Part shown: positions 20,801 to 26,478 of the stretch, piece by piece
Numbering within the stretch: the stretch's first letter is position 1
Layout: every line of letters starts with the position of its first letter
From: Chromera velia
Lineage: Eukaryota > Sar > Chromeraceae
Direction: 5' to 3'
Length of the DNA: 26,478 bases
Assembly: GCA_018398765.1 (NCBI GenBank)
Contig: JAHBMJ010000732.1
Coordinates: 9,253-35,730 of the forward strand
Made by a program: the position numbers and the translations under genes
Notes under the pieces: model-generated
Databases searched by the model: none
Seen by the model: the letters and a program-made list of their open reading frames with translations, nothing else
What the model was told of the DNA's origin: nothing

Positions 20801-23800
20801 CACTCCGCAAATACTTGAGACTTACATAAGGGAGTGGAAGAGGATCGGCATGCAGTACAACAGAAGAAGGGAAGGGAAGGACGCTAAACAGTACAAGAAG
20901 AAAGTCGAAAGCAAAAAGAAAACTCCCCTTACTAGTCTGTTTGTCTGCTGAATTTGAACGATTACGCAATCCGTCCCAAAATCTTGGTAGGTCAATACTG
21001 TTGTTGTTTTGCTCTGCGCTTCTCTCTGTCCACCTTCTGTCTGCCTGTCTTCCTGTCTACGTACCTACCTGTGCGCTTACCAGACCGCTCGTCCTTCTGT
21101 TTCGCTCTCTTGTGTTGTCCGTCTGCACATATCTAACTTACGTGACTAAGGAGGGGAAAACAGAATATATTCCATGCATTGTCGCATTTTCAACTCCTAT
21201 CTGACGCACTGCGGGCGGACTGACCACTGTGGAAGCCCAGTAGTGTCCGTCCAGCATCGCCCAGAGGACGGCGGAAGACATCCTGATCAGTTTGGGAATC
21301 AGCAGGACGTTGTGAGAGTTCCACAGAGCGTCCCTGCCAAAGTAGAGACGGGATCTGTTCGTTCGAAGAGTCAGAATGTCCGTCACCTGCAGACATAAAT
21401 ACGGTTTTGTCAGCATTTGTCAGCTTTGTTCGGGTACCCATTTGGATGAAGAACCAAACGTCATCGTATGGAGATTTAAGATGTCCACAACGAACAATCC
21501 AGAAACAAAGAGTCGTAGAGAGAAAGCATTCCTCATTTGTCAGATCACGGTCGGTCTTGAAAACACTCTATCCATGTGTCCCTCTCATATTGAAGAATCG
21601 AGGCCACTGGTCAGGACTCACAAAAAACGCTATAATGCATTTCCGGCTGGGGAAAACAATGCCATCCTGACATTTACAGGACGCTTGTAAGTGAACGCAG
21701 GGCAAGACACTTACTTTTGTGGAAGGACACCGCGGTGGGTACGAAAGAGCTCAAAACAATGATAGAGCAGAGACGAACACGGATCAAAAATCAACTGACG
21801 AGCAGCTTTGCGAGATCAGGATCCCCGCTGTCGAGCATCCTGCAGAGGACGAAATAGATCGAGCAAAAGAAGAGGAAGTGGAGGGGCGATCGAAAGAGAA
21901 ACAAAGGATACATGCCGACACACCAAAGAATTGCAAACACCTGGAACAGAAACAGGAGAGGATCGGGATAAGGGGTGCATAAAATCGTTCTGCGCTTCGC
22001 ATGAAAAAGTGTAGGGAACACACAAAAAAAGAGCTATCAAATGTGCATCGTTTTTGCCGTTCAACTGACAACGGAACTCTTCGACTCTCTCTCTCTCTCT
22101 CTCGTTCAATCACCGCACAGATTTACATGGAGGCGATTGCACCTCTCTGGCCTACTGACCAAAAGATTGCAGATCTCTTCTCTCCCTTGATGGTCACCTC
22201 ACAGGCAGCAGAAGCCCTCTCCCCCCTTGGAATGTCCTTCAGAGCCTGCCGGAGGTCCCTGTGGCTCCTCACCAACAGGGCCCGAATCAACGGGTTCCCT
22301 GCCGCAGCGATCACCTCACTCAGGCCCTGTGCGGCCTGCAGGAAGGAAGGAAGGAAGGAAAGAAGGAAGGAAGGAAGGAAGGAAGGAAGGTGTCTTGTCC
22401 ATATGCATGCATGTGCTTTCATTTCCTTTCAGGAATTAAGACTCTACACAAGCATGCAATCAGAGTGGTGTGCATGCATCTCGGAGCCTTGATGTGCCTT
22501 TTGGATGTTTTGATTGTTTTTTGCTCCGAAATGAATAAGTTTTTCAATCCAGAACAACCCACTTTCACTCCTGTATACATCTTGTCTCTCCCCCTTTTGG
22601 CTCTTATTTCGTTCCGCTGTTCTCCGGGTGCGCTTTCCTGATGCAGTTTTGGCTAAATGTTTCTGGCCGGCTGGAATGCTGGCTGATCGACCCACTTACT
22701 GGCTGACCAGGCTCCAGTATTTGGTCCATGCGAGTTTGAAGGGAAGGGTCCATCTGTGCTTCCCGCAGAGTCTCTGGAGCGTGGAGAGAAGGACGGTCCC
22801 TGCAACGATCGTATGTTAAGTATTGAAGAAGCATGTACTTCTTGACTTGAACAGCTGATGCTGAGAGAGTGTCGGAAAAAAGACGAACAAGGGAAGAAAG
22901 AGGAGGGTACATTAATTACAGACGCGCATCGTACGAATCATGACGGCTGAAGTAGAGAAAAAAGCCTAAATTAAAATCAGAAAACAGTCGACCCATCAAA
23001 TAAGAATTGACAGACGGATCGACATGAATCGCGGCCTGCCTACCCTCGCCGCGTGACTGCCTGATTGAGGACCTTGCAATCTCACTGACTGACCGAACAT
23101 CGGCAGATCTACCGGAGTCACTCCGAACGCCACGCTGCACATAATTATACATTGGGAAAGTGCTTGAGAATTGCTTCTTGAACAATGACCACTCTCTGTG
23201 TTAATCAGTGTCGCGGTTGCTGCCTGTTTCAGGATACCTTCGACGCAGGACATGCTGAGGATCTCGGGGCTCTCAATCAATGGCCTTTGTGAACCTGCGT
23301 CCATTCCTTTGTAGGCAGTCCCATTCCTCCTTCCCGCTACTCCGCCGTCCTTACTCCCTTTCGCATGTGTATGCAGCAAAGCTACGGGAAACAAATGAAA
23401 ACAGCAAGAAACCTTCGACTCACTGACTGCCTGACTGACTGTTCGAGGGCGAGGTCGGGGTCATCTGCCCAGAGCTGCAGGGGATTGTCCCAGTAGGCGA
23501 GGATCCTGTGGATCTGGTTAAAGAACACCCTACAGACAGGCAGGCAGGCGTGCATACATGGACAAACAGTAGATGCGTTTGACGCACACACAAAAGCACT
23601 GGAAAGGAAAAAGGCATCGAGGGTATGCAGGTTTCACGAAAGCTGGGGACCACCTAGTAACAGCAGTTGATCTAATTTTGTGCTGAGTCAGGCGATGGCA
23701 TGTGCGTCTTTCGCAAGACCAGGCAGGATTTGACGTTGAACATGCACTTTGTCTTCAAAATGTAAACTCACGTTTGATAGCACTTATCGGACTTGACCCA

Positions 23801-25783
23801 GATCGCCTTCTGGCTGGGCGCCCTCTCGAGGAGAAACTGCATGAAGCTCTTCATGATTGTGTCTCTCACTGAGCGGGAGGTTTTGGGTCCCTTCTTCAGG
23901 CGCTCTGCGACTCTGCGTCTCCTGAGGGTAATGTCCTCGTCACTCTCTGCTGCATCTGAGGGCAGAGACTCCAGGGAGGAGGAAGCTCTCTTGACGAAAC
24001 TCCGACCCACAAAGGTTTTGCTGAGGAAACCCATCCATCCTTTTCTGTTTTTGGGAGCAGAGACGCTCTCTGCTTCCTGCTGTCCCTCCGATTCCTCTTC
24101 TGTTTCTTCTTTCTTGACCTGGACCGTTGCTTTCGGTGTGAAGTCCTCGGCTTTTTCTCCCTTTTCGTCCGCTTTGGGGCTCCCTGGGGACTCTTCTGAA
24201 GAGTCGGGGGAGCTTTGTCTTTCTTGCAGACGCACAACGCTCCCCCTTCGACCTGCTGTGCTGTTTCCCTGACCTATCAGACTGCTCCGTCGTCCTGTCA
24301 GGCTGTTTTTCCTACCCGGTAGCTCCTTCTTCTCCTGCTCTTTTTCGTTTTCCTTCGCATTCTCTTTTTTTTCTTTGTCCAACTCTTCGTCTAGGTATCC
24401 GTAGATCCCTTCCCCCTCTTCCGCTTCCTCCCCGTCAGAGTTTGCTTTCGCAATGCACTCCTCCACCGTTTTCCAAGAGTCAATAAAAATTCTCCCGTCG
24501 CTGCAGGTGAAATGCAACACCACAAGAAACAAACATAGAGAGTCAGATGGATGTACAGTTGGATTCTCTTTTGTGCAGAGTGCATGGGAGTGCTGTTTGG
24601 ACCAATTTGCAGAAGGAAAATCAGACATGACATTGCGCTGTTCTGCACGTGTGTTTCGAAATTTTGACTCACTGTCATCATGCGTCTGTTCTTCCGATTC
24701 TCAAAGGACTTTCACCATCTCACCTCTCAAATGCGTGAAGAATGTTACCGAGGATTCCCCTGTACACAGGGAGTCACAACAATAAAAACAAACAAAGGCT
24801 GATGGAGGTTTTTCCAGGCAAGGAAGGAAGGAAGCGACCGACTGACTCCTCTGTCCATCGCCCATCGTTCTCATCGACAGCCAGCTGCCACAGCCACCCC
24901 CATGCGTCCTCATGAGTCTGGTCCCACCGACGACCCACGATCTCCTGCATACACGCGACAACCGAAGCCTTGAACTGAGCTCTTGCAGCGAAGGCAGCTT
25001 GAAAGAGTTCCGCCTCCCTCCCTTCCCCTCCTCTTCTTCACATTCTTCCTCACTCATTGAGTGAGTTTCTCAGTCATCGATTCACTCATCCCCTCGTGTG
25101 CTCATTACCGTAACCATTTACACACGCACTCATTCCCGCGCTCACTGACAAACCTCCCAACAATCAGACATACCAGACACTGGCGACCAGCGCAGTGCAT
25201 ATCCAAAGCGTGAGAAAGCAACAAGGCAGGGAGGGAGGAAGTGAGGGAGGGACGGAGGGAGGGAGAAAACGTACCTGAAGTGTCTGCATCACGACTGGAG
25301 TCACCTGCAGACATAAATCCAGCACGAACACAGGACCTCACTCAAATCGCGTCTGATGAATTTGACCGCCAAACGGAAAGGGTTCCTAGGCCTGGAAAAC
25401 GGATGTTGGTGTTGGGATTGCGCAATCGGGAAAATGTGAACTGCTCTGCGGCCTTTATCGTATCCGTTCAAAACGGGACATGGATTTGATGTCGAAGGCG
25501 GTTGGTCAGCACAGATATGGATATGGTCTGATAATGGAAGGAGAGTTCTTTTCAGATGGGTCTGCACGTCTCTCCCTTTCATTGCGGCAATTCTTGTGAG
25601 GTCAAAATACTCGATGTACGCATTGAAAGAGGATGATATGATTCGAGTCTGCTGAGATGCCACAGAGGTTGCATGGTGTCTGGCTGCCCGATCATCCCGT
25701 CTCTGGGAAAGGGGATGACGCACGCACCTGGTCAAACTTGGGTATGGCCTGGTAATCCTCAAAGACCTCAGGCCAGGGGATGC
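17102..25783 (-). CDS. Polycystin-type (TRPP) cation channel with two N-terminal globin-like modules, 5' end not found
   Basis: Seventeen exons can be joined on the minus strand into about 1,060 codons ending at TGA 17,102-17,104. Proposed exons: 25,728-25,783; 25,275-25,304; 24,847-24,944; 23,772-24,500; 23,424-23,529; about 23,238-23,294; 22,700-22,799; 22,198-22,335; 21,800-21,940; 21,225-21,386; 20,521-20,793; 19,935-20,000; 19,211-19,690; about 18,794-18,931; 18,301-18,479; 17,859-18,005; 17,102-17,416. What is seen: two globin G/H-helix signatures, a charged linker, a hydrophobic S1 candidate, then S3, an S4-S5 linker, S5, pore and S6 in polycystin order. TRPP channels pass Ca2+ and other cations across plasma, ciliary or ER membranes; here globins could act as a cytosolic sensor (inference). 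The first globin lacks its N-terminal helices, so more exons lie upstream, perhaps beyond the window. A few junctions are phase-ambiguous. Confidence 0.7.
17819..17849. repeat. (GA)n microsatellite in the last intron
   Basis: About fifteen GA units on the plus strand, i.e. a pure CT tract on the coding strand. It begins 9 bases after the 5' splice site of the post-S6 exon. Confidence 0.97.
17859..18005 (-). CDS. Post-S6 cytosolic exon
   Basis: 147 bp, phase 0, acceptor CACTGCAG, donor CAG|GTCCGG. Forty-nine residues, VVDAEFAMSPSRLNALHRSL and later RALRAYFPLDWQ, hydrophilic and cytosolic by position. A GA/CT microsatellite starts 9 bases past the donor on the coding strand. Confidence 0.68.
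18301..18479 (-). CDS. Channel exon: S6 pore-lining helix
   Basis: After GATGCAG (or a slightly later AG) the frame gives WEPEWRYLDLSVHITL, LVFVFIACILLLSAVAAVYV and AVLPSAFEQADHAVFLSKVAK, ending at AAG|GTAGGT. A long hydrophobic helix with LLLSA/N-like small residues followed by an acidic turn fits S6. The acceptor at GATGCAG implies phase 1, which no strong donor of the previous exon supplies. Either an AG a few codons later is used, or a small exon is missing between 18,480 and 18,790. Confidence 0.68.
18794..18931 (-). CDS. Channel exon: S5 and pore region
   Basis: After CCTCAG the exon opens in phase 0 with TCVLVYAAAFGFGLRPYGDI, which joins the preceding MSQFIPLV into a continuous S5. 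HKFRGVPTLWGHLRPSPGLAL follows at the place of the pore helix and filter (pattern F-x-S/T...FRxxxGD in TRPP channels). The usual acidic residue after the filter Gly is absent: the sequence reads SPGLA. The 3' limit is uncertain. A GTCAGT donor would end the exon at 18,798 in phase 2, and GTTGAG at 18,794 in phase 0. Confidence 0.68.
19211..20000 (-). CDS. Channel exons: S2, S3, S4 and S4-S5 linker
   Basis: A 66-bp exon (19,935-20,000, acceptor TTTCTGCAG, donor GTCGGT) gives KKWNMFAWKSELLLQSLTAI. The 480-bp exon (19,211-19,690, donor GTCAGT) carries hydrophobic stretches around GHLWLVGAG and GSALVLFVAIGCRCVIQL, then WPLNSLRLVGVILVLAKAAV in the place of the S3 W-x-LLD motif. It ends with ITGVILWFASVDAVTASRQG and RRIAQTVAALASQMSQFIPL. 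That segment matches the PKD2 S4 to S4-S5 pattern (FxWxKxxxYxxxxxxxxxLxxTxxxxxxxxxxF). S4 has few positive charges, as in polycystins, so strong voltage sensing is unlikely. All junctions are phase 0. Confidence 0.75.
20521..21386 (-). CDS. Two exons between S1 and S2, position of the polycystin luminal (TOP) domain
   Basis: Exon 21,225-21,386 (162 bp) encodes VTDILTLRTNRSRLYFGRDA and later LLIPKLIRMSSAVLWAMLDG. Exon 20,521-20,793 (273 bp, acceptor GCATGCAG) encodes GRRKLLFFVEELWGNPLQEN, a Gly/Asp-rich turn, and AHPVVDFIT. Both are phase 0 and both use GTCAGT donors. In TRPP channels a large luminal domain sits between S1 and S2. These 145 residues occupy that place, but I cannot see the family's conserved residues, so the domain call is positional. 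The first exon also contains an amphipathic basic helix that could be intracellular. Confidence 0.6.
21800..21940 (-). CDS. Channel exon: first transmembrane region (S1 candidate)
   Basis: 141 bp, phase 0 at both ends, after a strong pyrimidine tract ending TTCCAG; donor GTCAGT. Forty-seven residues, VFAILWCVGMYPLFLF then PLHFLFFCSIYFVLC, are hydrophobic with only one internal Arg, enough for one long or two short membrane helices. DSGDPDLAKLL follows. By order it would supply S1 of the polycystin fold. Confidence 0.68.
22085..22103. repeat. (CT)n microsatellite, intronic
   Basis: About nine CT units on the plus strand (GA on the coding strand) within the intron before the S1 exon. It is the one intronic dinucleotide tract here with the opposite orientation. 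Confidence 0.95.
22198..22335 (-). CDS. Helical linker exon between globin 2 and the membrane region
   Basis: 138 bp, phase 0, after a CTGCAG acceptor whose pyrimidine tract is a TTCC microsatellite; donor GAG|GTGACC. It encodes 46 residues, including GLSEVIAAAGNPLIRALLV and DLRQALKDIPRGERASA, likely helical and cytosolic. The frame is open further and an alternative donor (TCA|GTAGGC) would add about 12 residues. Joining in phase 0 requires the weaker GTCAGC donor on the preceding exon; the stronger GTAAGT donor would need a different acceptor here. Confidence 0.55.
22341..22390. repeat. (GGAA)n microsatellite forming a 3' splice-site pyrimidine tract
   Basis: Twelve or so GGAA units with one GAAA interruption. 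On the coding strand this is TTCC repeated up to the CTGCAG acceptor of the helical-linker exon, so the repeat itself serves as the polypyrimidine tract. Confidence 0.95.
22700..23529 (-). CDS. Exons for globin-like module 2 (E to H helices)
   Basis: Exon 23,424-23,529 (acceptor CTGTAG) completes the previous codon and gives VFFNQIHRILAYWDNPLQL and ADDPDLALEQ, an E-helix-like stretch. The short exon near 23,238-23,294 gives ESPEILSMSCVEG, matching the PE-x(n) start of helix G, with donor GTATCC in phase 1. Exon 22,700-22,799 (acceptor TTGCAG, donor GTAAGT or GTCAGC) gives TVLLSTLQRLCGKHRW, then TLPFKLAWTKYW, a clear globin G/H match: LLxTLxxLxGxxWTxxxxxAW. The 3' limit of the first exon and the 5' limit of the second are ambiguous because overlapping GTCAGT/GTGAGT donors and three AG acceptors fit in different phases. 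No F8 His appears in any of these joins. Confidence 0.62.
23772..24500 (-). CDS. Large linker exon: charged, Ser-rich, leading into globin module 2
   Basis: 729 bp after CCTGCAG, entered in phase 2 (GA+C gives Asp) and leaving in phase 2 at donor GTGAGT. It encodes 243 residues: RIFIDSWKTVEECIAKA, then a Glu/Lys-rich stretch, then four tandem 7-residue repeats (24,233-24,316) of pattern G-(R/Q)-x-x-S: GRKNSLT, GRRSSLI, GQGNSTA, GRRGSVV. Ser/Pro/Glu/Lys-rich disorder follows, and the end, SVRDTIMKSFMQFLLERAPSQ..IW, resembles helices A-C of a globin. Two or three repeats fit the RRxS/RxxS consensus of basophilic kinases (PKA/PKG family), suggesting phosphoregulation (inference). Confidence 0.75.
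24847..25783 (-). CDS. Exons for globin-like module 1 (F to H helices)
   Basis: Three exons: 56 bp (25,728-25,783, after GCATGCAG, donor GTGCGT), 30 bp (25,275-25,304, after CTGCAG, donor GTACGT) and 98 bp (24,847-24,944, after ATGCAG, donor GTCAGT). They give IPWPEVFEDYQAIPKFDQ, VTPVVMQTLQ and EIVGRRWDQTHEDAWGWLWQ. The run xTLQEIVGxxW-x(6)-EDAW matches the G/H region of flavohemoglobin- and protoglobin-like single-domain globins (ETLxExLGxxW...EEAW), and AIPKF matches the GVxPE stretch before helix G. Counting back from that Pro, the proximal F8 His position holds Phe, so heme binding is doubtful. Helices A-E are not identified in the window. Introns are phase 0. Confidence 0.65.
25229..25265. 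repeat. GGGA-type purine repeat, intronic
   Basis: GGGA/GGAA units on the plus strand, CCCT on the coding strand, beginning about 10 bases after the 5' splice site of the 30-bp globin exon. Confidence 0.85.
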
Positions 25784-25832
25784 CTGCATGCATTCGTCCA
25801 AACAACGAAATCAAACAGTCAGCGAGGAACCA

Positions 25833-25860
25833 GTGTGTGTTTGTGTGTGTGAGAGAGAGA
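25833..25860. repeat. (GT)n(GA)n microsatellite
   Basis: GT units with one TT interruption pass into GA units. It lies upstream (coding sense) of the first recognised exon of the channel gene. Confidence 0.9.
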
Positions 25861-25920
25861 GAAGGCGTCATTGTCGGGAAAGACGAAACCTCCTGAGTTC
25901 CCCGGGCTTTCTCAGCCGTC

Positions 25921-26175
25921 CCTTTCCCCAACGCCGAAAAGCACTGCATGTGCAGAGAGGCACCGCTTTCCCCTTTCCCCAACGCCGAAAAGCACTGCAT
26001 GTGCAGAGAGGCACCGCTTTCCCCTTTCCCCAACGCTGAAAAGCACTGCATGTGCAGAGAGGCACCGCTTTCCCCTTTCCCCAACGCCGAAAAGCACTGC
26101 ATGTGCAGAGAGGCACCGCTTTCCCCTTTCCCCAACGCCGAAAAGCACTGCATGTGCAGAGAGGCACCGCTTTCC
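25921..26175. repeat. 51-bp minisatellite, five exact-length copies
   Basis: Five units at 25,921, 25,972, 26,023, 26,074 and 26,125. They are identical except for C to T at 26,037 in copy 3. The period is a multiple of three and the unit has no stop in any frame, so all six frames stay open across the array. It lies upstream of the first recognised exon, in a likely intron. A coding role (17-residue repeats) cannot be excluded, but no splice signals favour it. Confidence 0.97.
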
Positions 26176-26478
26176 CCTCAAACAAAACGGCAAGAGAGAA
26201 AACAGAAGAGAGATCTCCACAAGTGTAGAAAGGAAAGACGGGCAGCTGTGCGAAGAGGCGCTCACTGACTCACCCAGACTATTGACCACTCCCTGCACGA
26301 AGAAGAGCACACACGCAGCGCAGAAAATGGAAAAACAGAGAACTAGATGAGAGGAGTGTCATCCAAACGGCCTGTAGATGCTGTGCAATGGAGTGGAAAC
26401 ATCCGTGGAACACTCTACGATCCATGCCTGGAGACGCTCGGAGAAGAAATTCCCCATGCAGACACACACGCCCCCCCC
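26176..26478. other. Window end, probably intron or upstream part of the channel gene
   Basis: A minus frame (26,279-26,467) contains RRVFHGCFHSIAQHLQAVW and another frame contains NFFSERLQAWIVE. Either could be an upstream globin helix, but neither has a clear acceptor/donor pair. The missing helices A-E of the first globin must lie in this stretch or beyond the window. Confidence 0.35.

Noticed and set aside
23420-23653. Minus frame with Cys/Pro-rich start overlapping a globin 2 exon
   Set aside because: Wrong frame relative to the upstream exon (phase 2 into G+GTG). Its product lacks the helix pattern.
25921-26175. CRISPR-like array
   Set aside because: The repeats are directly contiguous with no spacers, and the context is eukaryotic.
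25692-26353. Coding use of the 51-bp minisatellite as 17-residue repeats
   Set aside because: All six frames are open by chance of the unit, and no acceptor/donor pair favours any of them. GCATGCAG at 25,784 gives a good exon start that excludes it.
26279-26467. Upstream exon of globin module 1
   Set aside because: Helix-like content (RRVFHGCFHSIAQHLQAVW) but no convincing splice pair and no phase match with the exon at 25,728-25,783. Left as unresolved upstream DNA.

Overview
The window is eukaryotic nuclear DNA. It has GT-AG introns ending in GCATGCAG or CTGCAG, dense micro- and minisatellites, decayed retroelements, an assembly gap and no operons. The palindrome TGCATGCA, known as an ApiAP2-type binding word in apicomplexans, is clearly over-represented. 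My best guess is an alveolate protist of the chromerid kind (Chromera velia-like). This rests on intron style, repeat texture and gene family, not on a marker gene.

Layout. 1-533 is a homopurine GGAA/GGGA tract fading into purine-rich DNA to about 1.03 kb. 1.84-2.9 kb (minus) holds a decayed gene with a Tudor-like segment, with an unassigned plus-strand reading frame beside it at 3.0-3.3 kb. 3.3-6.4 kb is repeat-rich DNA with no gene I can support. 6.48-8.01 kb (plus) is a 5'-truncated non-LTR retrotransposon: reverse transcriptase C-terminus, C/H-rich tail, a hairpin and an (ATCA)5 end. Four stop codons interrupt it but no frameshift does. 8.1-11.3 kb is AT-rich spacer with diverged local duplications and hairpins. 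11.31-13.48 kb looks like an inverted-repeat-bounded element enclosing a decayed, intron-containing minus-strand gene. 14,529-14,781 is a gap.

The main content is one large minus-strand gene filling 17.1 kb to at least 25.8 kb, with its 5' end not found. I reconstruct 17 exons (about 1,060 codons). From the N-terminal side they encode the end of a first globin-like module, a 243-residue charged linker with four 7-residue Gly-Arg-x-x-Ser repeats, a second globin-like module, a helical linker, and a polycystin (TRPP/PKD2-like) cation channel with recognisable S3-S4-S5-pore-S6 and a cytosolic tail. A tandem-globin/polycystin fusion is an architecture I do not know from any characterised protein, and it is the most interesting item here. 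It suggests an ion channel controlled by a heme, gas or redox sensor, or by a globin fold that has lost heme. Most introns in this gene are phase 0, many donors read GTCAGT, and several introns carry pyrimidine-rich microsatellites next to splice sites.

Exon limits were found by eye from splice signals and frame continuity. Those around the second globin and at the S5/S6 junction remain ambiguous.
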